Origin: Conexivisphaera sp049976725
Lineage (GTDB): Archaea > Thermoproteota > Nitrososphaeria > Conexivisphaerales > Conexivisphaeraceae
Length of the DNA stretch: 56,806 nucleotides
NCBI GenBank assembly: GCA_049976725.1
Contig: JBMFHR010000005.1
Span: forward strand, 1 to 56,806
Direction: 5' to 3'
In this document: positions 1 through 8,025 of the stretch, piece after piece
Layout: every line of letters begins with the position of its first letter
How positions within the stretch are numbered: position 1 is the first letter of the stretch
The notes under the pieces: generated by a model
Database searches by the model: none
Told to the model about the DNA's origin: nothing
Seen by the model: only the letters and a program-made list of their open reading frames with translations
Made by a program: the position numbers and the translations under genes

Positions 1-63
1 GACGGAGCCATCTATCTGCAAGGCTTCCGTGGAACAGCGTCCCGTATTGATGAATTCACGCAC
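1..63 (-). CDS. Lipoate-protein ligase-like protein, N-terminal fragment (cut by window edge)
   Basis: An open frame starts at a GTG (bases 63-61) 12 bases after the stop of the dihydrolipoamide dehydrogenase gene and runs off the left edge, giving 21 residues that begin MREFINTGRCSTEAL. The pattern (hydrophobic)-I-x-T-G-x-C-S-x-E-x-x-x-x-D resembles the start of lipoate-protein ligase A family proteins, whose role would be to attach the lipoyl group used by the neighbouring Lpd. That identification rests on a short stretch and on context. It could equally be an unrelated small gene; only the sequence beyond the window would settle it. Confidence 0.4.
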   Translation of the reverse strand, partial: MREFINTGRCSTEALQIDGSV

Positions 64-75
64 TTTGCCGGGGCC

Positions 76-1530
76 TCAGTGCGCCAAGCGCTTCAGCGTC
101 CTCTCGCGGACGGCCATAGCGTGCTCCCTCATGTGTTCCCTCAGGTCCTCCCACTGCTCTGGTGGAGCCAGGCTGAACATCGCCCTCTCCAGGACCTCGT
201 TGACCGCCGGGTGTATGTGCATGCTCCTGTAGGCGGGCAGCAACGACTGGTCGCGCGTGTACATGAGCACTATCGCCTCATGGATCATTGAGGACGCGTA
301 GGGGCCTATTATGTGCGCGCCGAGGAGCCTGTCGGATCCTTCCTCGACTATGACCTTGGCGAAGTGGTGCTCGTCCTTCATCGCCAGCCCCTTGGCGGTG
401 TCCTTGTACAGGTAGTACCCGACCGAGTACTCGCGCCCCTTCAGCTCCTCCTCCTTGGATCCGACCGCGGCCACCTCGGGCTGCACGAAAATTGCGTGGG
501 GGACCGCGTGGTAGTCGACCTTTATCCTCTGGCCCCTGAAGGCGTTGTAGTAGACCACCTGGCTCTCGTAGTTCGCCACGTGCTTGAACATGTGCCTCCC
601 GAGCGCGTCACCGCACGCCCAGATGTTCGGCTTCGTGGTCTCCAGGTACTCGTTCACGATTATCCACCCGTTCGGATCTACCTTGACACCCGTCCTCTCC
701 GGCTTCGTGATGTCCGAGTTGCTCTTCCGGCCGGCCGCGACCACTATCTCATCGACCTCGACCTCGACCGTATCGTGATCCTCCGTGCCCTCGGCCGTGA
801 CGACCTTGGAGTCGCCCTTCCTCCTCACCTCGACCACCCTGTGCCCGGGCACTATGTCCATGTGCTCCGAAAGGTCGGCCTCGAGGAGGTACGAGACCTC
901 TGGCTCCTCGGCCGGGGCTATCCTGGGCAGCATGTCGAAGATCGTCACGCGCGACCCCATCATGGCCAGGAAGAAGCCGAACTCGAGGCCTATGTAGCTC
1001 CCCCCTATAACAGCGACCCTCGGTGGGAGCTTCCTTATTGAGAAGAAATTCTCGTTCGTCAGATAGCCGGCCTCCTCCAGTCCGGGTATGCTGGGGACCA
1101 GGGGCCTCGACCCCGTGCAGAGCAGTATTTTCTCGCCCTTTATCAGCTCGTCGCCCACCTTGACAGTGTACTCGTCCACGAACTCGCCGTTGGTCCTGTA
1201 GAGGTCTATCCTGGGATCGCTCCTTATGTTCTCCTCTATCATCCTGCTCTCGCCCATAACCTCGCCCTGCGCCCACTCCATTATCCGGGCGAAGTCGACG
1301 CCGTCGACCCTGGCGTTTATCCAGAAGTCCTTGGCGCGCTTGACGTAGTGCATTATCTCCGCCGGGTACAGTATCATCTTGGAGGGTATGCAGCCCCTCG
1401 TCAGGCATATGCCGCCCACTGGCGCGTTCTCTATCACTGCGACGCGGAGCTTGGGGTTCCTGCCTATCAGCTCGGATACTATGTTCATCGCGGAGCCGGT
1501 GCCGAAGGCTATTATGTCGTATTGCTTCAC
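76..1530 (-). CDS. lpd: Dihydrolipoamide dehydrogenase (pyridine nucleotide-disulfide oxidoreductase)
   Basis: This 484-residue flavoprotein would reoxidise dihydrolipoamide with NAD+ in a 2-oxoacid dehydrogenase or glycine-cleavage system. The N-terminal FAD-binding strand holds GTGSA at residues 10-14. The redox disulfide is C42-LTRG-C47 inside GGICLTRGCIPSK. An NAD-binding GGSYIGLEFG motif lies mid-protein, a GDAL FAD motif follows, and the C-terminal HIHPAVNEV carries the catalytic His-Glu dyad of the family. The start is GTG at 1530, about 25 bases below a TATA-like box at 1551-1558. A related mercuric reductase or soluble transhydrogenase is possible, but the HPxxxE dyad and the lipoate ligase-like neighbour favour Lpd. 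Confidence 0.88.
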   Translation of the reverse strand: MKQYDIIAFGTGSAMNIVSELIGRNPKLRVAVIENAPVGGICLTRGCIPSKMILYPAEIMHYVKRAKDFWINARVDGVDFARIMEWAQGEVMGESRMIEENIRSDPRIDLYRTNGEFVDEYTVKVGDELIKGEKILLCTGSRPLVPSIPGLEEAGYLTNENFFSIRKLPPRVAVIGGSYIGLEFGFFLAMMGSRVTIFDMLPRIAPAEEPEVSYLLEADLSEHMDIVPGHRVVEVRRKGDSKVVTAEGTEDHDTVEVEVDEIVVAAGRKSNSDITKPERTGVKVDPNGWIIVNEYLETTKPNIWACGDALGRHMFKHVANYESQVVYYNAFRGQRIKVDYHAVPHAIFVQPEVAAVGSKEEELKGREYSVGYYLYKDTAKGLAMKDEHHFAKVIVEEGSDRLLGAHIIGPYASSMIHEAIVLMYTRDQSLLPAYRSMHIHPAVNEVLERAMFSLAPPEQWEDLREHMREHAMAVRERTLKRLAH

Positions 1531-1550
1531 GCCCGGCGCAGCGCCCGACT

Positions 1551-1576
1551 TACATAATTCTGTTTCGTTCGAACGA
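1551..1576 (-). promoter_or_regulatory. lpd promoter with adjacent palindrome
   Basis: Reading toward lpd, an AATTATGTAA box (1551-1560) lies about 25 bases before the GTG start, the spacing expected of a leaderless archaeal transcript. Immediately upstream is the perfect 12-bp palindrome TCGTTCGAACGA (1565-1576), placed where an activator or repressor could touch the BRE/TBP site. That role is inferred. Confidence 0.5.
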
Positions 1577-1593
1577 GCGTGGGGCTACGCCTC

Positions 1594-2670
1594 CTACTGG
1601 AAGATCCTGGGCATGGAGTTGAGCAGCCTGCTCCCCCGCGGGGTCACCAGCGCCATCTCCTCAATCCTGACGCCTCCCTCGCCCCTGATGTAGACGCCTG
1701 GCTCCACGGTGACGATCATTCCGGGCTCGAGGATCCTCCGCTCCCCGGGCGCCAGGTAGGGCGGCTCGTGGACCTCGATGCCAACTCCGTGCCCCAGGCT
1801 GTGGAGGAAGTACTTGGAGAGCCCCCTCCTGGACAGCTCCCTCCTGGCCGCGGCGTCGACGTCGCCGGCGGGCACTCCGGGTGCCAGGACGTCCAACGCG
1901 GCCTGAACCGCGGCATCAACGCCCGCCAGGAGGCCGTCGTCGCCTGTGGCGATAGTCCTGGTCATATCGCTGCAGTAACCGCGCCTCACGGCGCCGGCAT
2001 CTATTACGACGTAGTCGCCGCGCGATATGCGGAGGCCGCGCGGCAGCGCGTGGGGGTTGGCCGAGTTCGGGCCGACCCCGACCAGCGTGTCGAAAGCGAA
2101 GCGCTCGGCGCCCAGCCTGCGGGCCTCCGCCTCGAACTCGGCGGCCACCTCGAAGTCCAGCGCCCCCTCGCGTGCAGCCCTGAGGGCTCTCCCCATTGCG
2201 GACTCCGTGATCCTCAGGGCCTCCAACACGGCGTCCACCTCGTCCTGATCCTTCACGGACCTCATGTCGAGCAGGCGCTGCGAGATGTCCGATATTCCCT
2301 GTATCCTGCTGGATAGCTCGTCCGCGAGTCCCCGGCTCAGGACGCCGAGGTCAGCGGCGACCCTCCCCCTGGCCAGCGAGGCCGCGGCCTCGGGCAGCGT
2401 GGCCTGCAAGAGGCCGTGGAGCTCCACGGCCTCCGTGGAGCGCCTGAGGATGGGCTTGACCTCCATCCACCCGGGCACCTGCTCCACCGCCTTGTAGTAC
2501 TCCAGCGCCGGCACCAAGAGGACGGCCGATCCTGACCGATAGACCAGCGCGGACCCCGGGCAGTGGCAGCCCGTGAGGTACTCCGCGTTGGCATCCCCCG
2601 CCACTATCAGGGTGTCGTAGCCCTCCGCCGCGCGCTCTAGCCTCGACCTGCGGACGTCCTCCGATACCAT
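1594..2670 (-). CDS. pepQ: M24 family metallopeptidase, Xaa-Pro dipeptidase-like
   Basis: This 358-residue cytosolic aminopeptidase P/prolidase-family enzyme would release N-terminal residues ahead of proline. The first ~125 residues form the creatinase-type N-terminal domain, with a DANAEYLTG motif. The catalytic pita-bread domain follows and keeps the dinuclear metal ligands of the family: Asp in VVIDAGAVRRGY and CSDMTRT, His in HSLGHGVGIEVHEPP, Glu in TVEPGVY and Glu in GGVRIEEMALV. The start is ATG 2670. Its first 34 bases overlap the 3' end of the LOG-family gene, so the two are probably co-transcribed. Confidence 0.9.
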   Translation of the reverse strand: MVSEDVRRSRLERAAEGYDTLIVAGDANAEYLTGCHCPGSALVYRSGSAVLLVPALEYYKAVEQVPGWMEVKPILRRSTEAVELHGLLQATLPEAAASLARGRVAADLGVLSRGLADELSSRIQGISDISQRLLDMRSVKDQDEVDAVLEALRITESAMGRALRAAREGALDFEVAAEFEAEARRLGAERFAFDTLVGVGPNSANPHALPRGLRISRGDYVVIDAGAVRRGYCSDMTRTIATGDDGLLAGVDAAVQAALDVLAPGVPAGDVDAAARRELSRRGLSKYFLHSLGHGVGIEVHEPPYLAPGERRILEPGMIVTVEPGVYIRGEGGVRIEEMALVTPRGSRLLNSMPRIFQ

Positions 2671-3176
2671 TGAACTGACGCCTCCAGCGAGACCCTGGCC
2701 AAATCCTCGGGCGTGTCGACGAACGTGATGCCGGGACCACTCCTGGTGTCGGCGCGCCCTCCTGGGGCCACCCTCTCCAGCGAGTCGCTCGGCATGCCGC
2801 TCCTGAGGACGACCGCGGGGATCCCGAGTGAGTAGGCCATCAGTACCTCGAGCATCGTCCCGGACTCCCCGCCCAGCGCGGCCAGTATGTCTGAGCTCCT
2901 CACCAGAACGACGCTCCTGCCCTTGAAGTCCATCCCGGTGTCTATCCTCACGAGGCCCCTCCCCCTCGGGGGCTCCGCGGGCGGATTCAGGGGCAGCACG
3001 AAGACGACCTCGATGCCGCGATCGATCGCGGCATCGGCCACGAACCTCATGGCTCCCCAGTATCCCCCGAGCAGGAGCCTCACCCCGTCGGGCGGGAGCG
3101 CCGAGACGAAGCGCAGCGCTAGCTCCCTGAGGGCTGGCGTGGGCTCGCTGTGTGCGGCCACACCCAAGTTGATCAA
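2637..3176 (-). CDS. LOG-family (TIGR00725-like) protein
   Basis: This 179-residue Rossmann-type protein has LLLGGYWGAM near residue 40 and GGESGTMLEVLMAYSLGIP around 108, a variant of the PGGxGT-x-E signature of the LOG/'lysine decarboxylase' family. LOG enzymes hydrolyse cytokinin-type or ordinary nucleoside monophosphates; the substrate here is unknown. The start is TTG 3176, about 27 bases below a TATA-like CTTATG (3203-3208). It is divergent from the DUF72 gene and overlaps pepQ. The PGG loop reads GGESGT, so catalytic competence is not assured. Confidence 0.65.
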   Translation of the reverse strand: MINLGVAAHSEPTPALRELALRFVSALPPDGVRLLLGGYWGAMRFVADAAIDRGIEVVFVLPLNPPAEPPRGRGLVRIDTGMDFKGRSVVLVRSSDILAALGGESGTMLEVLMAYSLGIPAVVLRSGMPSDSLERVAPGGRADTRSGPGITFVDTPEDLARVSLEASVQWYRRTSAGRG

Positions 3177-3202
3177 GCCAGGGTCGCGGCCACGCGGCCG
3201 CT

Positions 3203-3230
3203 CATAAGCTTTAACTGCGCGCGCTTATAT
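3203..3230. promoter_or_regulatory. Divergent promoters for LOG-family and DUF72 genes
   Basis: Two back-to-back TATA-like boxes serve both strands. CTTATG (minus strand, 3203-3208) lies about 28 bases from the TTG at 3176, and GCTTATAT (plus, 3223-3230) lies about 28 bases from the GTG at 3256. Both spacings imply leaderless transcripts. Confidence 0.55.
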
Positions 3231-3255
3231 CCGACTCAGTGGCCCATGGACGTCC

Positions 3256-3978
3256 GTGGCCCTCGCGGAGTTCTACGTGGGGACGAGCGGCTGGAGCTAT
3301 TCCTGGAATCCCGACGGAATAGGGTGGTACGCGGAGAACTCGGGGCTCAACGCCGTGGAGCTTAACGCGAGCTTCTACAGGTTCCCGTTCCCGTCCATGG
3401 TGCGGGGATGGTCCAGGAGATCTGGGCTGAGGTGGAGCATCAAGGTCCACCGCAGCGTCACGCACGTGAGGAGGATGAGGCCGCCCGGCGCCATCGACGC
3501 GCTGTCCAGGTTCCTGGAGCGCTTCAGGCCAATGGAAGAGGCCGGCATCGTGGACTTCTACCTCTTCCAGATGCCGCCAGGGTTCACGGCGGGCGACGAG
3601 AGCTGGCGCAGGATAACGGCAGTGGCGGAGGCCACCGGCCTGGGCACTAGGATGGCCGTCGAGTGGAGGGATCCCAGCTGGTTCTCCGACGAGTGGATCA
3701 GGAGGGCTAGGGAGCTCGGGATAACGGTCGTCTCGATAGACTCGCCGGACTTCCTCTTCTACGCGAGGAGCGGCGACTCCGTGTACCTGAGGATGCACGG
3801 AAGGACCGCGTGGTACGCGCACGATTACTCGGACCGCGAGCTGGACGAGGTGGTCGAGCGCCTGATCTCGCTGGGGGGCTCCAGGGCATACGTGTTCTTC
3901 AACAACGACCACGCGATGCTGGATAACGCGAGGAGGATGAAAATGAAACTCGAGGAAATCAGGGGGAGGTCTGGGTGA
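3256..3978 (+). CDS. DUF72 family protein
   Basis: This 240-residue protein has the DUF72 TIM-barrel pattern: YVGTSGWSYSW at the N-terminus, LNAVELNASFYRFP, the SIKVHRSVTH strand, EWRDPSW mid-protein and YVFFNNDHAM near the C-terminus. The family is widespread in archaea and bacteria and lacks a settled biochemical role. The start is GTG 3256, set by the TATA box 28 bases upstream. The last 20 bases overlap, tail to tail, the end of the ABC binding-protein gene on the other strand, so the two stop codons lie inside each other's coding sequence. Confidence 0.85.
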   Translation: MALAEFYVGTSGWSYSWNPDGIGWYAENSGLNAVELNASFYRFPFPSMVRGWSRRSGLRWSIKVHRSVTHVRRMRPPGAIDALSRFLERFRPMEEAGIVDFYLFQMPPGFTAGDESWRRITAVAEATGLGTRMAVEWRDPSWFSDEWIRRARELGITVVSIDSPDFLFYARSGDSVYLRMHGRTAWYAHDYSDRELDEVVERLISLGGSRAYVFFNNDHAMLDNARRMKMKLEEIRGRSG

Positions 3979-5344
3979 TGTACGTCGCGTTGGACGGGTT
4001 CGGGGGTATGGTGATCTCCTGGTACGTCTCGATCGGCAGGCCGGCGTTGTAGACGGGCACTATCTTCCATCCCCAGCGCGCGCTCGGGACCCACTGGCCC
4101 CCGAAGAGCGGCAGCAGGACGTAGTGCCCCTCGTTCTGGGGCTGCAGCATGAAGGGCTCGTACTGGGCGACCAGCGACTCGACCGTCTGCGAGGGGAACG
4201 GGTGCCCGAAGTCTATCGGCCCCGCCATCGTGACCATATTAGTCGTGGCTATGGACTGATTGATCGCCAGCGGGTCCAGGCTGCCGGACCTCTCGAGGAC
4301 GTTGGTGGCCCAGTCGAAAGCCCCCAGGTCGTATCCTATCGCCATGTCCCACTCCCTGCCGGTGGCCGACTCGTATATCTGGGCCCACTGGGAGGCGTTT
4401 ATCCCGAGCAGCGGCGAGTAGTATGTGGGTATGGACGGGAACCACCAGACCTCGACGTTGAGTCCGTAGGGCAGATTGTCGCCCAGCGCCTCAACGTTCG
4501 AGGGGTAGGGATAGGCCCTGGCCACCGTCGCGACGAGCGGAACCCAGCCCTCCGCGTGGGCCTGCCTCCAGAGGGTGGCGAAGTCGGGTGGATTGAGGTT
4601 CCCGGCGAGTATCGTGGCGTTCGCGGCCTTCGCCTCCAGTATGTAGGGCGTGTAGTCGGTGGTTCCCGGCGTCACGAGCCCCAGGTTGACCACCTTGTAG
4701 CCGGCGGCCTCGGCGGCCGGTATCATCACTTTATCGAAGGTCTGCCCGCCGATGTCGTTCGTGGATATTACGGCCACCACGCGGTTCGTGCGGTTACCGG
4801 CAAGATTCCACATGTTTATGTACGTGTCGACGAGCTGCGGGAATGCCCAACCGACCATGTACGTCCAGTGGTATGGGCCCTTGACGATCCACGCGTCGAC
4901 GGGACCCTCTATGGCGAGCGCGGGGACGCCGTACTTCTCCGCCATGGCGCTCGCCGGATCGATGGTCTTCGGCGTGTGCATCAGTATGAGTAGGTTGACG
5001 TGGTCCTGGGTTATCAGCTGCTGCGTCACGGTGGCGGCGACGCTCTCGCTGCTCTGCGTGTCCACCAGATATATCTTCACCGGGAGCTTCCTTCCGTAGG
5101 CCGGCATGTATATCCCGCCCATGTTCTGGTTTATGTAGTTCTGGATGTACGCCGTGAGCCAGGGATCTGGCGCGCCGAACGATGCCAGCGGCCCCGTCAG
5201 GGGCGCGACCACGCCTATCCTTATCTCTGATGGCGCTGGCGGCGCCTTCGGCCACGCCAAGTAAGCCGCCGCTGCGACGACCGCTATCACGACCACCGCT
5301 ATTATGGCGTACTGTATCCTGCTCACTGCGCTCTTCCTGCGCAT
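3959..5344 (-). CDS. livJ: Branched-chain amino acid-type ABC transporter substrate-binding protein
   Basis: This 461-residue extracellular receptor feeds the LivHM-LivGF permease encoded just upstream. Residues 12-30 are a hydrophobic signal/anchor segment after a basic N-terminus (MRRKSAVSR). The mature part begins with IRIGVVAPLTGPLASFG, typical of type I periplasmic-binding folds (LivJ, AmiC, urea receptors), followed by alternating Rossmann-like lobes. A tether through the anchor is likely because archaea lack a periplasm. It has its own TATA box (5367-5378) and is separated from livM by 100 bases with an AT-rich stretch. The ligand cannot be told from sequence; short-chain amides, urea or amino acids are all possible. 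Confidence 0.85.
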   Translation of the reverse strand: MRRKSAVSRIQYAIIAVVVIAVVAAAAYLAWPKAPPAPSEIRIGVVAPLTGPLASFGAPDPWLTAYIQNYINQNMGGIYMPAYGRKLPVKIYLVDTQSSESVAATVTQQLITQDHVNLLILMHTPKTIDPASAMAEKYGVPALAIEGPVDAWIVKGPYHWTYMVGWAFPQLVDTYINMWNLAGNRTNRVVAVISTNDIGGQTFDKVMIPAAEAAGYKVVNLGLVTPGTTDYTPYILEAKAANATILAGNLNPPDFATLWRQAHAEGWVPLVATVARAYPYPSNVEALGDNLPYGLNVEVWWFPSIPTYYSPLLGINASQWAQIYESATGREWDMAIGYDLGAFDWATNVLERSGSLDPLAINQSIATTNMVTMAGPIDFGHPFPSQTVESLVAQYEPFMLQPQNEGHYVLLPLFGGQWVPSARWGWKIVPVYNAGLPIETYQEITIPPNPSNATYITQTSP

Positions 5345-5366
5345 TTTTGTTCGTCTTCAGCGGCAC

Positions 5367-5378
5367 CCTTATTTAAAC
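5367..5378 (-). promoter_or_regulatory. Promoter of the binding-protein gene
   Basis: GTTTAAATAAGG on the minus strand is a strong TATA-like box centred about 28 bases before the ATG at 5344. The receptor can therefore be transcribed separately from the permease genes, which fits its need for higher copy number. Confidence 0.55.
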
Positions 5379-5444
5379 GTGCACGAATTCCGCTGCCGCG
5401 AATAATTATTAATTCTTGGAATAAATGTTAGCGCGGCGAGGAAC

Positions 5445-6332
5445 TCACGCGGGGGGCCTGAGCCCGATGCGCGATGCCACCTCGCCCCACACGCCGCGCG
5501 GCAGGATCAACCAGGCAACAATCGTCATGAGGCCCTCCAGGAGGGGACTCCATCCCGCGTAGGCTGAGGTCGCGTAGGTGAGTCCCACGAAGATCAGAGA
5601 GCCCACGGACGCGCCGAACACCCTGCCCATCCCGCCGATGACCGCTATGAATATCATGCCAATGATCCACGAGATACTGAAGATGGAGTTGGGTATCAGG
5701 TACGCCGCGTAGAGGGCGTAGGCGGAGCCGGCGACCGACGTCATCGCGCCCGAGATCACGAAAGCCAGTGCCTTGGTCCTGAAGACCTTAACGCCGGACT
5801 CGGCCGCGGCCTCCTCGTCCGCGCCGATTGCCCTGAGCGCGAGCCCCAGCCTGGACTTGTACACCTGGAACACGACGACGGAGGCCGCTGCCATCAGCGC
5901 GAGCGACAGGTAGAAGGTGAGGTAGTCCGGCGTGGAGAGCGCCGGCCCGTAGGTGACACCGGCACCGGCGCCCACGTAGCCCCAGTTGTTGAAGGCGAGC
6001 TGGAAGATCTCGGCGACTATCCACGTCCCGAGCGCGAAGTACGCGCCCCTCAGCCTGAGGAGGGGGAAGGCTACCGCGGCCGCGACCAGGGAGCTCAGGG
6101 CGGCCGAGGCCAGGATTGCCGGGAACGTGGGGAGTCCCAGCCTTCCGAAGATCACGAGGCCATAGGCGCCTATCCCTATGAACAGCTGCTGCCCCAGCGA
6201 GACGACGCCGGCGTACTCCGCCAGGAAGCCCCAGAGCAGGGCCGAGGCCCCGTATATCAGCGCCAGCGTAAGGAAGCCCTCCAGGAGGGAGCCGCCCCAC
6301 GCCGGAACGGTGGCGGCGAGCGCGAGCGGCAC
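5445..6332 (-). CDS. livM: Branched-chain amino acid-type ABC transporter permease LivM
   Basis: This 295-residue membrane protein with about eight hydrophobic segments forms one half of the transport pore with LivH. LLWGFLAEYAGVVSLGQQLFIGIGAYG is the hallmark LivM region, and GGMGRVFGASVGSL near the C-terminus is the loop that contacts the ATPases. The only ATG/GTG/TTG at the front is GTG 6332, but the same frame stays open back to a CTG at 6359 that overlaps the livH stop as CTGA and would add a basic N-terminus (KYRALYAL). After the stop, 5400-5430 is AT-rich and may hold a terminator. Confidence 0.85.
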   Translation of the reverse strand: MPLALAATVPAWGGSLLEGFLTLALIYGASALLWGFLAEYAGVVSLGQQLFIGIGAYGLVIFGRLGLPTFPAILASAALSSLVAAAVAFPLLRLRGAYFALGTWIVAEIFQLAFNNWGYVGAGAGVTYGPALSTPDYLTFYLSLALMAAASVVVFQVYKSRLGLALRAIGADEEAAAESGVKVFRTKALAFVISGAMTSVAGSAYALYAAYLIPNSIFSISWIIGMIFIAVIGGMGRVFGASVGSLIFVGLTYATSAYAGWSPLLEGLMTIVAWLILPRGVWGEVASRIGLRPPA

Positions 6333-6355
6333 CAGTGCGTAGAGCGCGCGGTACT

Positions 6356-7228
6356 TCAGAAGACCTCACCCCTCATTATCCCGCGGGGACTCAGGATCAT
6401 TATCGCGAATATCACTATGAGGGTGACCATGGTCTGATATGTCGCGCCGAAGGCGTACCCCGAGACCACGAAAACCTCGCCCATGACGAGTCCCCCGAGC
6501 AGCGTCCCCACTATGCTCCCCAGGCCGCCCAGGATTACCGCGCCGAACGCTATGAGCATGTAATCAGGTCCCGCACTGGGGTAGAAGATGAACGTGGATC
6601 CCAGGAGCACGCCGGCCACGGCGTTCACCGCCATGGCCAGTCCCATGGCCACGGCGTAGATCTCGGTAGGCCTTATTCCCACCAGCCGAGCTGCCTCCTC
6701 GTTGGCCGGCACCGCGCGCATGGCCTTGCCGAGCGCGGTGAACTTCAGGATGAGCTGGAGGGCGGCGAGCACTATCAAGGAGGCCGCGAAGTCCACGACC
6801 ATCACCAGGGGGACCCTGACCTGCCCGAGCGAGATCCCCTGGAGCAGGTAGCCGGTCGCCAGGGTCCTGTCGTTGTACGAGAAGAGTATCAGGAGCAGGT
6901 TCTCTAAGAATATGCCCAGCGCGAATGTGATGACGACCACGTGGCTCGGACCCCCCATCAGCGCCCTGTTCAGGAGTGCCCTCTGGAGGAGCCAGCCCAG
7001 CGCAAACATTGCGGGAACAACCACCACCAGGCTCATCAGGGGAAAGGTCCTCCAGGCCTCCAGGACCACCAGCGACATGTAGGCGGCCAGCACCGCCAGG
7101 TCCCCGTGGGCCACGTTTATCTCGCGTATGATGCCGAGGGAGATCGAGAACCCGTACCCTATTAGCGCGTAGAGGCCGCCCAGTAGTAGCCCTTGGACGA
7201 GCAGCGTGGCTGCGACCACAGGCTCCAT
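6356..7228 (-). CDS. livH: Branched-chain amino acid-type ABC transporter permease LivH
   Basis: This 290-residue permease pairs with LivM. It shows LLLGGLYALIGYGFSISLGIIREINVAHGDL, the LivH first-helix signature, then FTALGKAMRAVPANEEAARLVGI, the cytoplasmic coupling loop that docks on LivG/LivF, and a final GAVILGGLGSIVGTLLGGLVMG. The ATG at 7228 was chosen although the frame stays open much further upstream. It gives the normal family length and sits about 30 bases below a TATA-like GCTTATAG (7253-7263), so livHM can also be made from an internal promoter. Confidence 0.88.
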   Translation of the reverse strand: MEPVVAATLLVQGLLLGGLYALIGYGFSISLGIIREINVAHGDLAVLAAYMSLVVLEAWRTFPLMSLVVVVPAMFALGWLLQRALLNRALMGGPSHVVVITFALGIFLENLLLILFSYNDRTLATGYLLQGISLGQVRVPLVMVVDFAASLIVLAALQLILKFTALGKAMRAVPANEEAARLVGIRPTEIYAVAMGLAMAVNAVAGVLLGSTFIFYPSAGPDYMLIAFGAVILGGLGSIVGTLLGGLVMGEVFVVSGYAFGATYQTMVTLIVIFAIMILSPRGIMRGEVF

Positions 7229-7252
7229 TGGTACGCGCGAAACTCGCCGCAA

Positions 7253-7265
7253 CGCTATAAGCATT
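7253..7265 (-). promoter_or_regulatory. Internal promoter before livH
   Basis: AATGCTTATAGCG on the minus strand lies in the 53-base gap between livF and livH, about 30 bases above the livH ATG. It would allow the membrane subunits to be transcribed without the ATPases. Confidence 0.4.
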
Positions 7266-7281
7266 CCTGGAAGGGCCGCGG

Positions 7282-8025
7282 CTATCGGCCGCGCGCCTCG
7301 TCGTGGCCTCCGGCGCCGAAGTATGCGGCCTGCGCGCGCCTCGTCGGACGCTTCGCCGTGCCCTCCATGACGATCCTGCCGCCCTCGATCACGTACCACC
7401 TGTCGGCTATCGCCATCGGGCGCCTCATGCTCTGCTCCCCCAGAAGTATGGACGTGGTGCCGCGCAACGAAGCCACGGTCTCGTAGAGCTTGTCCACGAT
7501 GATTGGCGCCAGGCCGGCCGAGGGCTCGTCCAGCAGGAGCAACTTCGGGCTGCTCATGAGCGCCCTCCCTATGGCGAGCATCTGCTGTTCTCCCCCGCTC
7601 AGCGACTCGGCCCTCTGGCGGGACCTTTCCCTCAGTACGGGGAACAGCGAGTAGACGCGCTCCAGCGCCTCCGCGAGCCGGCGGCCGCGCAGCCCGTATG
7701 CCCCAAGCTCCAGGTTCTCCCTGACGCTCAGGTTGGGGAAGAGACCCCTCCCCTCCGGCACAAGCGCTATCCCCATGCGGCACACCGACTCGGGCGGCAT
7801 CCCCGTCACGTCCCTGCCCTCGAAGTAGACCCTCCCGGAGTCCGGCTTGACTATCCCGCAGATAACCTTGAAGAGCGTGGATTTCCCGGCCCCGTTCGGC
7901 CCTATGAGCGCGACGAGCTCGCCGCGCCCGACGTCCAGGCTGACTCCCCTCAGCACGCGCAGGTCGCCGTAGCCTGCGTCGATCGACGACACGGAGAGCA
8001 GCGCGCCGCGCTCATCCGACGTCAT
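7282..8025 (-). CDS. livF: Branched-chain amino acid-type ABC transporter ATPase LivF
   Basis: This 247-residue ATPase has Walker A GPNGAGKST, the LivF-specific GIALVPEGRGLFPNLSV after the first subdomain, the ABC signature SLSGGEQQML and Walker B LLLLDEPSAGLAP. It powers the LivHM pore together with LivG. The ATG at 8025 overlaps the livG end by 14 bases. The 192 bases encoding strand 1, Walker A and the following helix are identical, base for base, to the same part of livG, which is unusual because LivF and LivG normally differ clearly there. Confidence 0.88.
   Translation of the reverse strand: MTSDERGALLSVSSIDAGYGDLRVLRGVSLDVGRGELVALIGPNGAGKSTLFKVICGIVKPDSGRVYFEGRDVTGMPPESVCRMGIALVPEGRGLFPNLSVRENLELGAYGLRGRRLAEALERVYSLFPVLRERSRQRAESLSGGEQQMLAIGRALMSSPKLLLLDEPSAGLAPIIVDKLYETVASLRGTTSILLGEQSMRRPMAIADRWYVIEGGRIVMEGTAKRPTRRAQAAYFGAGGHDEARGR
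7763..7954 (-). repeat. 192-bp block identical to livG (copy in livF)
   Basis: Bases 7763-7954 match 8505-8696 without a single mismatch, in the same orientation and reading frame. The flanks diverge at once (A versus G at 7955/8697, A versus C at 7762/8504). The block encodes Walker A through the MPPESVCRMGIA segment. Confidence 0.95.

Noticed and set aside
313..1041. Long open frame on the plus strand opposite lpd
   Set aside because: It is an antisense shadow of a highly conserved flavoprotein gene, with Arg/Leu/Val-rich composition and no promoter.
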